A stretch of 64,000 bases of DNA, taken from Anaerolineales bacterium. GTDB taxonomy: Bacteria > Chloroflexota > Anaerolineae > Anaerolineales > Villigracilaceae. The stretch is taken from contig JACZJC010000039.1 in the NCBI GenBank assembly GCA_014860745.1, forward strand, positions 1-64,000, given 5' to 3'. A program made the translations under genes and the position numbers. Under the pieces are notes generated by a model. That model was not told the origin of the DNA and ran no database searches. It was given only the letters and a program-made list of their open reading frames with translations. Positions within the stretch are counted from its first letter, which is position 1; each line of letters opens with the position of its first letter. Below, piece by piece: positions 9,602 to 18,710 of the stretch.

Positions 9602-11248
9602 ATGGAAAAGACCAAACGCCTGATCCCCGCATGGCTGTTGGGCATTCCGCTCAGCTATTTGATGCTCGCTTTCCTGAGCAACTTTTATGCATCACCCATC
9701 GAAACCGGCATTTTAACTCTTTTAATCCATACCTTTGCCGCCCTGTTCATGGATTTACTGGTAGGCAGGGTAAAGCGGGATTTTCAATCCAAGCTTGTGG
9801 AAACCGGGATAGCCGCCACCCTTTTCATGGCGCTCACTGCCTTCGCGTGGATTCTCTTTCAGATGGCCGGGCAGTTTCCCCGTCTGTTCGACGCGGGTTT
9901 TTATCAGCTTGAAACGGGGAAGTTGATCTACTTCATCGTCTCCGTTATTTTTTCCCTGCCGCTGGCTGTGTGGATGAAATCCCTTGCCGGGAAAAACAAT
10001 TTTCAGCAAACAAAATTTTACATATTTTTGGATGAACATCTTGCCGGGCTGACACTCGCCGCGTTTTTCTTTTGGGTCTATTTGATGATCGCCACCATAT
10101 TCAACCAACCCGACTTCAACGCGGATGATATTTTTTTCGACGCAGACAGCAGGCTTTGGCGCTGGCGGTTCGCAACGGAGCAGGTCCGTGATTATTACTG
10201 GCGGCCGGTGCATCCGTTCGTGCTGCTTATCATCCGCCCGTTGGTTTCGGTGATAGCGTTCTTCCTTAAAGGCGACAGTTTGTATGCCGCCTTCACGCTC
10301 GTGGCTTTGACCGGCGCGCTGTGTGTTTATCTCGTCTGGTATTTTGTAAAGAAATCCGTCGGCAATAATTTATACGCGCTGCTCATCGCCGCGTTGTTCG
10401 GGGCCTCCACCGCGCAGCTCGTATTCAGTTCATTGATCGAGACGTATATTTTTCTCGGTGCTGTGGCATTGATCTTCCTCGTGCTTCTGCTTGAAAATAA
10501 GCCGCTTCCCGCGCTGTTGGCCGCGGGCCTGGCCGCCTTTGGCATCACCATCTCGAACTTCGGGCAAACGGTTCTCGCGCACATTCTCATCAAACGCGAC
10601 ATCAAAGAGTGGATTCGATACGGGTTGATTGTGGCCGCGCTTGTGATTCCATTAACCCTCCTGAATAATTTTATCTATCCCGATTCACAGCCTTATTTTT
10701 TCGACCTCTCCTCCTACGACCGCGAGGGGCACAATTCCTTTCCGCCTACGCTTCAACGCGCAAATTATCTGGGACGGGTCATGTTCCTGCACAGTTTTGT
10801 TGCGCCTGAGCCGCTGACCTTTAAGGAGGAGATTCCCTTTCTGAAAGTCTGGATGTTCCGGGCCTCCATTAAAAAAGAACCGATGCGCATCGGCCAGTAT
10901 GAAACCTGGTTTGGCACATCGACGGCTTTCCTCTGGCTGGGGTTTATGGTGTTGGGCGGGATTTTATTTCTGAAAAACCTGCGAAGACAGGATAACCGCT
11001 TCTTCCTGACCCTCGGCCTGATCCTGCTCTTCAACTTTACGCTTCACCTGCAATACGGCAAGGATGTATTTCTCTACGCCGTCAACTGGACCTATGCCAT
11101 TGTCATTTTTCTTGCGCTGGCATGGAAGGAACTTGCCGAAAAAAGATGGTTTCAAATTTCGCTGCTTGTGTTCATCGGTTTGCTGCTCGTCAATAATTCA
11201 CAGTTGATCGAAACGATGCTGAATGCATCGGGATTGTATATTAAATAA
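9602..11248 (+). CDS. polytopic membrane protein, possible GT-C-type glycosyltransferase (paralog 3)
   Basis: 548 residues, tandem duplicate of the preceding gene with long identical stretches such as LTGALCVYLVWYFVK and PFLKVWMFRASIKKEPM. Signature motifs are DDIFFDADSRLWRWRFATE, YYWRPVHPFVL, SLIETYIFL and LQYGKDVFLYAVNWTYA. There is no own ribosome site and only 3 nt after the upstream stop, so translation is likely coupled. The closeness of paralogs 2 and 3 points to a duplication more recent than the split from the 4169 gene. A bidirectional terminator follows. Confidence 0.72.
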   Translation: MEKTKRLIPAWLLGIPLSYLMLAFLSNFYASPIETGILTLLIHTFAALFMDLLVGRVKRDFQSKLVETGIAATLFMALTAFAWILFQMAGQFPRLFDAGFYQLETGKLIYFIVSVIFSLPLAVWMKSLAGKNNFQQTKFYIFLDEHLAGLTLAAFFFWVYLMIATIFNQPDFNADDIFFDADSRLWRWRFATEQVRDYYWRPVHPFVLLIIRPLVSVIAFFLKGDSLYAAFTLVALTGALCVYLVWYFVKKSVGNNLYALLIAALFGASTAQLVFSSLIETYIFLGAVALIFLVLLLENKPLPALLAAGLAAFGITISNFGQTVLAHILIKRDIKEWIRYGLIVAALVIPLTLLNNFIYPDSQPYFFDLSSYDREGHNSFPPTLQRANYLGRVMFLHSFVAPEPLTFKEEIPFLKVWMFRASIKKEPMRIGQYETWFGTSTAFLWLGFMVLGGILFLKNLRRQDNRFFLTLGLILLFNFTLHLQYGKDVFLYAVNWTYAIVIFLALAWKELAEKRWFQISLLVFIGLLLVNNSQLIETMLNASGLYIK

Positions 11249-11380
11249 CGCAGGGTGCGCCCGCATCCTTTAGATTGCTTTAAAGGAGATACCTGACCCA
11301 AAGCCATTTACTGCTCTCACCTTTGTATCTTTGCATTAAATCTTATTCACGTTTTACATGGGGCAGCCTGAGTTTAATAA

Positions 11381-11414
11381 AAAATTGTGACCGTTAATCG
11401 GTCACAATTTTTTT
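11381..11414. terminator. bidirectional terminator between convergent genes
   Basis: AAATTGTGACCG and CGGTCACAATTT pair around TTAAT, flanked by A and T runs, so it can stop transcription from both sides (genes ending at 11248 and 11426). Confidence 0.92.
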
Positions 11415-11425
11415 ATATGTTGAAT

Positions 11426-11800
11426 TTATTTCTTACCTTTTAACTCGTCACGCAGGATCAGGCTCATGAAAATACTGACGAGGCTGATGACGATGCTGCC
11501 AAGCAGGGCCTGCCAGAAACCGTCCACAGTAAAACTGATCCCAAAGGACTGGCCGATGTTGCTGGTAAGCATCAGCAGGACGGTGTTGATCACGAAAGTG
11601 AAGAGCCCCAGGGTGAGAATGATGAGCGGGCAGGTGAGGAATTTTAACAGGGGGCGCACCAAGGCGTTGAGCAAACCGAAGATGAGCGCCAGCCAGAGAA
11701 TGCCCGTCCATTCACCGATGTAATCGATGCCCGGCACCACCAGCACTGCCACATACAAGGCAACGGCGTTGATGGCCCAGCGAATCAGAAATTTTGTCAT
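11426..11800 (-). CDS. phage-holin-family / YvlD-like small membrane protein
   Basis: 124 residues with four predicted membrane helices and the family features AINAVALYVAVLVVPGI, FGLLNALVRPLLKFLTCPL and a last helix ending in a charged tail. It matches the widespread 'phage holin family 4'/YvlD group of chromosomal membrane proteins, whose role is unknown and which are not necessarily phage-derived. AAGGAGTACGA before the ATG is a strong ribosome site. No phage gene is nearby. Confidence 0.85.
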   Translation of the reverse strand: MTKFLIRWAINAVALYVAVLVVPGIDYIGEWTGILWLALIFGLLNALVRPLLKFLTCPLIILTLGLFTFVINTVLLMLTSNIGQSFGISFTVDGFWQALLGSIVISLVSIFMSLILRDELKGKK

Positions 11801-11877
11801 TCGTACTCCTTTTTAATGTTTATGTCATTGCAATGCAATGTGCGTCCGCAATGACATACATTAATACGAAAAAACTT

Positions 11878-12852
11878 CTAGGAAGTTGCCTGCATCCAAA
11901 TCAATGTGCGGAGCGGTTTGAAGCCTGCGGCGAGGATGGCGTCGTCGAATGGGCTGGTGGGAAAGTCCAGGGCAATGTTTGGATACAGATGATAGACCTC
12001 GCGGCGCGCGTGGATGAGTAATGCGGTCAACGCATCAGGGTCGGACCGTTCGCCTGCCGCTGCAAAGAGGCTTTCCCCACGCCCGGTGGGAATCCACGAA
12101 AGGGTGGCTTGTAATTGGTACTTCCGTACAGCCGCCCATTGACGGATGTTCATATCCACGAAAAGCAGGTAGAGCCAGTTCCACAGACCCGGCCGAAGGG
12201 AGTTGAAATTCCAGTCGCGGTGCCAGCCTAACAGGTCGGGGTAGAGGCGCGAAAGCCAGTTGAGTTGAGTCGGCCAGAAGGTTGGATGTCGGCTTGTTAT
12301 GGCAATGTCAGTTTCCAATCTCTGGGCATGAAGGTCAGAGGAGGCCTGCCATGAGGTGCGGCGGGCGCGTTCGATAAAACCGAGCCTGGTGTAAAGTTCG
12401 ATGGCTGCAGGGTTATCGTGGCGGACGTGAAGCCAGACATTGCTTACTTTTTTTTCACGGGCGTGCTGCATGGCGCGTTCGGTGAGAGCACGGGCGATTC
12501 CCTTGCGGCGATGGTCAGGATGTACTGCGACGTTGGCGATGAGATAGATACGTTGTTTTTGATATCGAAACGGGACGAGGCTGGTGTTGGCGATGATGCA
12601 CCCGTTCTCCTCCCAAATGTATCCAGTCAACGGCAGGGAAGTGGTTTCGGCGGCACGGTTGGCCCATTTAATGAAAGAGTTATCACTGCCCGCGCGGCGC
12701 ATATCCTGCACATAGCGTTTGCCTTCGCTGTCCATGGTGTCGGAGAAGCATAGTTCAATGAGGTCTGCCACGGCGGGCAGGTCCCGCAATATGCTGAGCG
12801 GGCGCAGGTGGGGGCGCTGGGCTCCCTGCGCGGGTATGGTGATGGAGGACAT
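11878..12852 (-). CDS. GNAT-family N-acetyltransferase with extra C-terminal half
   Basis: 324 residues. Residues about 15-175 form a GNAT fold that moves an acetyl group from acetyl-CoA; the CoA loop is seen in VHPDHRRKGIARALTERAM, followed by HDNPAAIELYTRLGFIE. The C-terminal 130 residues resemble a degenerate second GNAT half, with ALTALLIHARREVYHLYPN and a closing AGFKPLRTLIWMQ. The substrate is unknown. TATAAT (12864-12859 on this strand) is exactly 6 nt before the ATG, so the transcript is probably leaderless. Confidence 0.85.
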   Translation of the reverse strand: MSSITIPAQGAQRPHLRPLSILRDLPAVADLIELCFSDTMDSEGKRYVQDMRRAGSDNSFIKWANRAAETTSLPLTGYIWEENGCIIANTSLVPFRYQKQRIYLIANVAVHPDHRRKGIARALTERAMQHAREKKVSNVWLHVRHDNPAAIELYTRLGFIERARRTSWQASSDLHAQRLETDIAITSRHPTFWPTQLNWLSRLYPDLLGWHRDWNFNSLRPGLWNWLYLLFVDMNIRQWAAVRKYQLQATLSWIPTGRGESLFAAAGERSDPDALTALLIHARREVYHLYPNIALDFPTSPFDDAILAAGFKPLRTLIWMQATS

Positions 12853-12858
12853 GAGGAT

Positions 12859-12864
12859 ATTATA
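12859..12864 (-). promoter_or_regulatory. -10 box six nt from the start codon (leaderless)
   Basis: TATAAT-N6-ATG on the minus strand. The start point would coincide with the start codon of the GNAT gene. Confidence 0.6.
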
Positions 12865-13003
12865 GTCTCGTTGGGAAGATTTTTTGAAGGAGCGGGGCGT
12901 ATATTCTTTTCATACTGCAGACTGGGCATCTATCCACTGTACTGCAAGAACCATTCTCGGGCGCTTGCAGCAAGAAATCCTCATTAAAAAGGATAACCCT
13001 GAA

Positions 13004-13540
13004 ATGACTGCAAATGATGTAATTGAGTTTCTTAAACTCCTCAACGATAGCGGTATCGACGCATGTGTAGATGGCGGGTGGGGAGTTGATGCCTTGTTAG
13101 GTAGGCAAACCCGTCCTCACGCCGATCTAGATATTGCAGTCCAGCACAAAGACGTACCCCAAATTCGAGCCTTGCTTGAAGCGAGAGGCTATAAGGATGT
13201 GATTCGGGATGATACCCGAGATTGTAATTTTGTTTTAGGAGATGATAGGGGGCATCTAATTGATGTTCATTCTTATACCTTCGATGCTGAAGGAAGTATT
13301 GTGTTTGGCGTTGAATACCCGTACGATTCACTTACAGGAACGGGCTCGATCAACGGGTTGCCAATAAAATGCATCACTCCGGAATGGATGGTGAAATTCC
13401 ATTCCGGGTACAAACTTGACGATAATGATTACCATGACGTTAAATTGCTATGCCAAAAATTCGGGTTTGAATTACCTTTGGAATATGCAGAATTTGAATT
13501 GAAGGAAAACAAACATTCTTCAAACAGGCAAAGTGAATAA
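13004..13540 (+). CDS. lincosamide/aminoglycoside-type nucleotidyltransferase
   Basis: 178 residues. The fold and motifs fit the small LnuA/LinA and ANT(2'')-like nucleotidyltransferases that adenylylate antibiotics: CVDGGWGVDALLGRQTR, then HADLDIAV with the metal-binding aspartates, LIDVHSYTF, and WMVKFHSGYKLDDNDYHD as in Lnu proteins. The start at 13004 is chosen because AAGGA lies 10 nt before it. The true substrate could be an antibiotic or another small molecule. It is isolated, divergent from the GNAT gene, and its codon use looks more AT-rich than its neighbours, which may mean later acquisition. Confidence 0.8.
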   Translation: MTANDVIEFLKLLNDSGIDACVDGGWGVDALLGRQTRPHADLDIAVQHKDVPQIRALLEARGYKDVIRDDTRDCNFVLGDDRGHLIDVHSYTFDAEGSIVFGVEYPYDSLTGTGSINGLPIKCITPEWMVKFHSGYKLDDNDYHDVKLLCQKFGFELPLEYAEFELKENKHSSNRQSE

Positions 13541-13926
13541 TCCATGCGCGGCACAACCTGCGTCGGAAGGAAGGGATGCTTAAGGTGCGGCATTCACAAG
13601 GATTCACTACCTGGCCTACGGATGGAGGGCAGGCAGGCTTCGTTTTTTTCCAATCCTGAATCATTCTTGCAGGAGGTCCGGAGAGGGTCGAAGTCAACGG
13701 AGAAAAATCCTGAACATAAAAATCCACATTCTGACGATGGTGAGTGAGCAATTTACCCCTGGCTCCATCGACATCACCTTGCGTTAATTCTCCCGGCTTC
13801 ATACTACCATCATCAAGAACATGATGAAAAATTGCTCGCCTGGAAGAACGGGAACGGAAACCCTTAGCCTGCCCCAAAATCTAACACATCTCTTACGCCC
13901 TATTGATAATTCGTCCATGCGGCTTT
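13541..13926. other. gene-free stretch, nothing firmly recognised
   Basis: About 390 bp between the nucleotidyltransferase and the clpC promoter. Short open frames exist on both strands, but none has a ribosome site or a familiar motif, and they overlap the nucleotidyltransferase end or stop early. It may hold remains of a decayed gene. Confidence 0.4.
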
Positions 13927-13935
13927 TGTTATAAT
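13927..13935 (+). promoter_or_regulatory. extended -10 promoter of clpC
   Basis: TGT-TATAAT at 13927-13935 is a consensus -10 with a TG extension. No good -35 stands at 17 bp, which fits an extended -10 promoter. The start point would be near 13942, so the palindrome below lies in the leader. Confidence 0.65.
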
Positions 13936-13948
13936 GCCCCCATTGGCT

Positions 13949-13979
13949 GACGATGGACCACAATCATTGGACCATCGTC
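13949..13979 (+). promoter_or_regulatory. inverted repeat in the clpC leader, candidate operator
   Basis: GACGATGG (13949-13956) and CCATCGTC (13972-13979) are perfect arms; after one mismatch the inner CCA/TGG also match, giving 31-bp dyad symmetry. It sits just after the predicted start point and before GGAGGT. It is not the CIRCE sequence bound by HrcA, nor the CtsR direct repeat. It could be a repressor site or a hairpin that affects translation. Confidence 0.55.
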
Positions 13980-13998
13980 CCAACGGAGGTACCACCCT

Positions 13999-16476
13999 AT
14001 GATGAGATTTGACAGATTTACCGAGAGAGCACAGGAAGCCGCCCAGCGCGCGGCTGAAATTATCCAACGCTATGGCCACAACCAGATTGACACCGAGCAC
14101 ATCCTGCTGGCGTTGATCGAACAGCCCGGCGGCGTGATTCCCCAAATCCTCGAAAAATTAAGCGTCAGTGCCGAAGCGTTAACGGAGCGGCTCGATGCGA
14201 CTCTGCGTGCCAGCCCGAAGGCAAATATCTTCGGCGGCGGCGCAGGACAGATATTTATTACGCCTCGCGTCAAGCGGATCATTGATCTGGCAAACGAAGA
14301 GGCGAATCGTCTGAAAGATGAATACATTTCCACAGAGCACATCTTTTTGGCCATTCTCACCGAGCGCAACACACCCGCCGCCCGCATTTTAGAGTCTGCC
14401 GGGCTGTCGCGTGACCGCGTCTACGACGCCATTCAAGACCTGCGCGGCGGACAACGAGTCACCGACCCGCAAGCCGAAACCAAATACCGCACGCTTGAAA
14501 AATATTCGCGCGACTTAACTCAACTCGCACGCGAAGGCAAGCTCGATCCGGTCATCGGCCGCGACAAGGAAATTTTACGGCTCATCCAAATCCTGTCCCG
14601 CCGCACCAAGAACAACCCGGTATTGATCGGTGAAGCAGGCGTGGGCAAAACTGCCATTGCCGAAGGTCTCGCGCAAAAGATTGCCACCAACGACATTCCT
14701 GAAATTCTTTCCGGAAAACGGGTGGTTGCCCTGGATCTGGGCGCGATGATCGCAGGTTCCCGCTTCCGCGGCGAATTCGAAGAACGTCTCAAAGCCGTCA
14801 TGGACGAAGTGCAGCGCGCGAAGGGCGATGTCATTTTGATGATCGACGAGTTGCATACAGTCATCGGAGCAGGAGCAGCCCAGGGCGCGATGGATGCGAG
14901 TAACATGCTCAAGCCCGCGCTGGCCCGCGGCGAGCTCCAATGCATTGGCGCGACCACGCTGGACGAATTCCATAAACATATCGAAAAAGATGCCGCGCTC
15001 GAACGCCGCTTCGCCCCCATTTATGTGGACGAGCCAAGCGTGGAAGATACGATCAAGATGCTGCACGGATTGCGTGACCGCTATGAAGCACATCACAAAG
15101 TCCACTTTGCGGACGATGCCCTTGAAGCCGCCGCCCGGCTTGCAGACCGCTACGTGACCGACCGTCACCTGCCCGATAAAGCCATCGACCTGATGGACGA
15201 AGCCGCGGCAAAATTGCGCGTAGCGCTTTATTCCATGCCGCCCGATCTTAAGGCAATGAAAACCGATATCGATAAAATGCATGCGGAAGAGGAACAGGCC
15301 GGCCTAGAACGCGATTACGAACGCGCCGCGCAAAAGAAAGCCGAACGCCTGCGCCTCGAACAGGAATATAACGCCAAGCGCGATAAATGGGAATCGGAGC
15401 ATCAGCTCGACGAGGTGGTGGATGTGGATGATATTGCATCCGTTGTCCACCAGTGGACGGGCATCCCATTGACGCAGATGATGGAAACCGAATCGGAAAA
15501 ACTGCTGCACATGGAAGCGCGTTTGCACGAACGCATTATTGGGCAGGAGGAAGCTATTCACGCCATCTCCGATGCCATCCGCCGCGCACGCTCCGGTTTG
15601 AAAGATCCCGCAAGACCGATTGGTTCATTCATTTTTATTGGGCCTTCGGGTGTTGGGAAGACCGAACTTGCAAAAGCCCTCGCATGGTTCATGTTCGATG
15701 ATGAAGAGGCGCTGGTCCGCATTGACATGTCGGAGTATCGTGAACAGCACACGGTCAGCCGCCTGTTCGGTGCGCCGCCCGGATACGTGGGGTACGAGGA
15801 AGGCGGTCAACTCACTGAAGCGGTTCGACGCAGACCCTATCGGGTTCTGCTTTTCGATGAAATCGAAAAGGCTCATCCCGAGGTCTGGAATGCGCTGCTC
15901 CAAATACTGGATGACGGACGCATGACAGACGGCCAGGGCAATGTGGTTGATTTCCGCAATACGGTTCTCATCATGACCTCGAACCTGGGCACGGAATACG
16001 TAAAGAAGAGCGGCACATTGGGCTTCCTCCCGCATAAATCAGGCGACGAAGATCGGGAAGCACACAACAAGATCGAGAAGGCTCTCAAAGATGCATTCCG
16101 CCCCGAGTTCCTGAACCGCATTGACGAGATCATCATGTTCTCGCCGCTTTCACTCGAGCAAATGGAAGAGATCGTGGTGCTGCAAATGAAGGAAGTGCAG
16201 GACCGCCTTAACGAGCACAATATTACCGTGCAGATGACCGACTCCGCCCGCGCCTGGCTGGCAAAGGAGGGCTACGATCCTGCCTTTGGAGCGCGTCCGT
16301 TACGGCGGGCAATCCAAAAATATGTCGAGAGTCCGCTTTCGGTGGAACTGCTCGGCGGAAAGTTCAAGGATGGAGCCGTGGTGATCGTGGATGTGAACGA
16401 GAAGGAAAACAAGATCATATTCCATACCGAAGCCCCATCCCATTCCAAAAAGACAAAAGAGAAGGTGGAAGCCTGA
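13999..16476 (+). CDS. clpC: ATP-dependent Clp protease ATPase subunit ClpC
   Basis: 825 residues, a normal ClpC length. It unfolds proteins and feeds them to ClpP in the cytoplasm. The order is: double Clp N-domain (1-150, starting [15 protein letters not shown]), first AAA+ module with GEAGVGKT at about 211, a short middle domain containing a UVR-like motif ([19 protein letters not shown]), second AAA+ module with [15 protein letters not shown] at about 548, and the [19 protein letters not shown]-terminal domain. The short middle domain separates it from ClpB. GGAGGT before the double ATG fixes the start. No clpP lies in the window. A heat- or stress-responsive control is suggested by the leader palindrome. 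Confidence 0.95.
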   Translation: MMRFDRFTERAQEAAQRAAEIIQRYGHNQIDTEHILLALIEQPGGVIPQILEKLSVSAEALTERLDATLRASPKANIFGGGAGQIFITPRVKRIIDLANEEANRLKDEYISTEHIFLAILTERNTPAARILESAGLSRDRVYDAIQDLRGGQRVTDPQAETKYRTLEKYSRDLTQLAREGKLDPVIGRDKEILRLIQILSRRTKNNPVLIGEAGVGKTAIAEGLAQKIATNDIPEILSGKRVVALDLGAMIAGSRFRGEFEERLKAVMDEVQRAKGDVILMIDELHTVIGAGAAQGAMDASNMLKPALARGELQCIGATTLDEFHKHIEKDAALERRFAPIYVDEPSVEDTIKMLHGLRDRYEAHHKVHFADDALEAAARLADRYVTDRHLPDKAIDLMDEAAAKLRVALYSMPPDLKAMKTDIDKMHAEEEQAGLERDYERAAQKKAERLRLEQEYNAKRDKWESEHQLDEVVDVDDIASVVHQWTGIPLTQMMETESEKLLHMEARLHERIIGQEEAIHAISDAIRRARSGLKDPARPIGSFIFIGPSGVGKTELAKALAWFMFDDEEALVRIDMSEYREQHTVSRLFGAPPGYVGYEEGGQLTEAVRRRPYRVLLFDEIEKAHPEVWNALLQILDDGRMTDGQGNVVDFRNTVLIMTSNLGTEYVKKSGTLGFLPHKSGDEDREAHNKIEKALKDAFRPEFLNRIDEIIMFSPLSLEQMEEIVVLQMKEVQDRLNEHNITVQMTDSARAWLAKEGYDPAFGARPLRRAIQKYVESPLSVELLGGKFKDGAVVIVDVNEKENKIIFHTEAPSHSKKTKEKVEA

Positions 16477-16482
16477 TGAACC

Positions 16483-16515
16483 CAGCGCGGGGCTGCAGCC
16501 CCGCGCTGTTCTTTT
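16483..16515 (+). terminator. Rho-independent terminator after clpC
   Basis: CAGCGCGGGGCT-GC-AGCCCCGCGCTG, a perfect 26-nt palindrome, then TTCTTTT. Confidence 0.93.
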
Positions 16516-16586
16516 AACCCGAATGTCCTAATCCGTTTTTCAGTATCAAGGGGTATTATCCATTATCTATTTTAGCCTGAGGAAAA

Positions 16587-18587
16587 ATGACAGAAAACAA
16601 AACCAGTACAACCGTAATTGTGGCGGGCATCGTCGCCTTATCCCTGTGTGTCTGTGTTCTTGCGGGCGGGATCGCCGCCTACGGTTATTCCACATTGAAA
16701 CAGGCTGTGCCAGTCACAGAAAACCTTGACGTATTCCCAAACAACGATACGCCCGTAGAGGAACCCGAAATTGTACGGCCTCCCGCAGACTCGGTCTCAT
16801 CGGAGACATTGGAAACGCTGGAAACCACCAATGTCCCATCCAACAATCCCAGGGACCTTGCCTGCCGCCTGGATGGCAAATGTGACATTCCCGAAGTGAT
16901 GGCAACCTCTGCCGCACCGCGCACCGTGGGAGACAGTGATACCTTCTGGGTGCATAACCTCGATACCAATGTCAATGCAGAAGTGCAGGCCACCCTGCAA
17001 TACGCAACTCCGCACGTCTATTTTTGGGTGCAAGATGGCGTCTCCTTCGATAAGGCGGAAATGAAGGCGCTGGTGGATGAATTCGAGAACAAGATCTACC
17101 CCACCAACCGCGAGTTCTTCGGCAGCGAATGGTCGCCCGGCATCGATGGCGACGAGCACATCTACATTCTCTATTCCCGCGGACTCGGCTCCTCGATTGC
17201 CGGGTATTTCTCATCGTCCGATTCTGTGCACCCGCTGGTACAGGAGTATTCCAACGCCCACGAGATGTTCCTTTTCAACGCGGATAACACCTATCTCGGC
17301 GACAACTTCACCTACGGCGTTCTGGCGCACGAATTCCAGCACATGATCCATTGGAATTCGGATGGCAATGAAACTTCCTGGCTGAATGAAGGTTCCTCCG
17401 AGCTGGCCGCCTTCCTCAATGGGTTCGATCCCGGCGGCTTTGACTGGTTGTATATCAATGACCCGGACCTGCAATTGAACGACTGGCCCAACGATCAGGG
17501 TGCAACCTCGCCCCACTACGGCGCCGGTTTCCTTTTCATGAATTACTTTTTGAACCGCTTTGGTGAAGACGCGACCAAGCTGCTGGTAAAAGACCCGGCC
17601 AATGGATTGGATAGTGTGGAGGATGTGCTGCGTGAGATCAATGCCACCGACCCGCTTACGGGAAATCCCATCACTACTGATGATTTTTTTATGGATTGGG
17701 CAGTGACTAATTTTGTGCTGGACAAATCCATCGGCGACGGCCGTTACGTCTACGATAATTATCCCGCTGCGCATCGTGCTTCCGCTACAGAGACGATCTA
17801 CTCCTGCCCGCAGGCGGCATTGAAGCGTGACGTGCATCAATACGGCGTGGATTACATCGCCATCGAATGCGCAGGCGACTACACACTTTCGTTCACAGGG
17901 TCCACCATCACAAGGTTGCTGCCAGCCAGCCCTTATTCCGGTCAATATGCGTTCTGGTCGAACAAGGGCGATGAATCGAATATGACGTTGACCCGCGAGT
18001 TCGACTTCACCAATATAAGCGCCCCCATCGAGTTATCCTTCCGCACCTGGTATGACATCGAAACCGATTGGGATTATGTCTATGTTGAAGTTTCAGAAAA
18101 CGGCGAAAACTGGCAAATCCTCACCACCCCATCCGGCACTGGCACAGACCCTTCTGGCAATTCCTACGGCTGGGGATACACCGGCATCACGAATGACTGG
18201 ATCGAGGAGAAGGTGAATCTTTCGGAGTATGCGGGTAAAAAGATCTTCCTCCGTTTCGAATACATCACCGATGCAGCGGTCAATGGGGAAGGCTTTCTGG
18301 TGGACGATGTCAAAGTGGACGCGGCAGGTTACAGGTCCGATTTTGAGGCGGACAATGGAGGCTGGCAGGCCGAGGGATTCGTACGAGTCCAAAACGTTCT
18401 TCCCCAGACCTTTGGCCTGGCACTCATCAAGACGGGTGATTCCAGCGTGACCATGATCCCGCTCAACGCGGACCAGACCGCCGAGATCCCGCTGTCGCTG
18501 AAGTCCGGCGAAAAGGCATACCTGGTTGTTTCGGGCACAACCCGCTTCACCCGCGAACTTGGTGCATACCAAATCGAAATTCGATAG
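16587..18587 (+). CDS. membrane-anchored metalloprotease, immune inhibitor A-like
   Basis: 666 residues. An N-terminal helix (about 10-35) anchors or exports the protein. The catalytic part carries AHEFQHMIHW with the zinc motif HEFQH at about 248-252, followed by SWLNEGSSELAAF, where the NE-G-SE supplies the next ligand; this fits the M6/M30 group of secreted zinc proteases. From about 440 on there are beta-sandwich modules like those after the catalytic domain of InhA: ELSFRTWYDIETDWDYVYVE and LRFEYITDAAVNGEGFLVDD. Substrates are probably extracellular proteins. It stands alone between two terminators. Confidence 0.82.
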   Translation: MTENKTSTTVIVAGIVALSLCVCVLAGGIAAYGYSTLKQAVPVTENLDVFPNNDTPVEEPEIVRPPADSVSSETLETLETTNVPSNNPRDLACRLDGKCDIPEVMATSAAPRTVGDSDTFWVHNLDTNVNAEVQATLQYATPHVYFWVQDGVSFDKAEMKALVDEFENKIYPTNREFFGSEWSPGIDGDEHIYILYSRGLGSSIAGYFSSSDSVHPLVQEYSNAHEMFLFNADNTYLGDNFTYGVLAHEFQHMIHWNSDGNETSWLNEGSSELAAFLNGFDPGGFDWLYINDPDLQLNDWPNDQGATSPHYGAGFLFMNYFLNRFGEDATKLLVKDPANGLDSVEDVLREINATDPLTGNPITTDDFFMDWAVTNFVLDKSIGDGRYVYDNYPAAHRASATETIYSCPQAALKRDVHQYGVDYIAIECAGDYTLSFTGSTITRLLPASPYSGQYAFWSNKGDESNMTLTREFDFTNISAPIELSFRTWYDIETDWDYVYVEVSENGENWQILTTPSGTGTDPSGNSYGWGYTGITNDWIEEKVNLSEYAGKKIFLRFEYITDAAVNGEGFLVDDVKVDAAGYRSDFEADNGGWQAEGFVRVQNVLPQTFGLALIKTGDSSVTMIPLNADQTAEIPLSLKSGEKAYLVVSGTTRFTRELGAYQIEIR

Positions 18588-18602
18588 CGCCATGAATTAC
18601 AG

Positions 18603-18634
18603 CCCGCAGACAAGGTTGTCTGCGGGTTATTTGT
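18603..18634 (+). terminator. Rho-independent terminator after the metalloprotease
   Basis: CCCGCAGACAA and TTGTCTGCGGG pair tightly, followed by TTATTTGTT. Confidence 0.85.
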
Positions 18635-18690
18635 TCGGCAACGGCAATCCATATTTCAAAATTGATAATTACAATATACATATCCTGCCT

Positions 18691-18696
18691 TATAAT
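18691..18696 (+). promoter_or_regulatory. -10 box close to the start of the sensor kinase gene
   Basis: TATAAT ends 14 nt before the ATG at 18711, giving a leader of about 8 nt with no ribosome site. Confidence 0.5.
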
Positions 18697-18710
18697 TTTG
18701 ACAGCATCCT

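Noticed and set aside
11426-11800. Prophage holin
   Set aside because: No phage genes around it; the family is common as a chromosomal YvlD-type membrane protein.
13440-13877. Minus-strand open frame downstream of the nucleotidyltransferase gene
   Set aside because: It runs into the nucleotidyltransferase coding sequence, lacks a ribosome site and has no recognisable motif; I leave it as an unassigned stretch.
13949-13979. CIRCE element for HrcA before clpC
   Set aside because: The dyad arms do not match TTAGCACTC/GAGTGCTAA, so it is listed as an unknown operator or hairpin.
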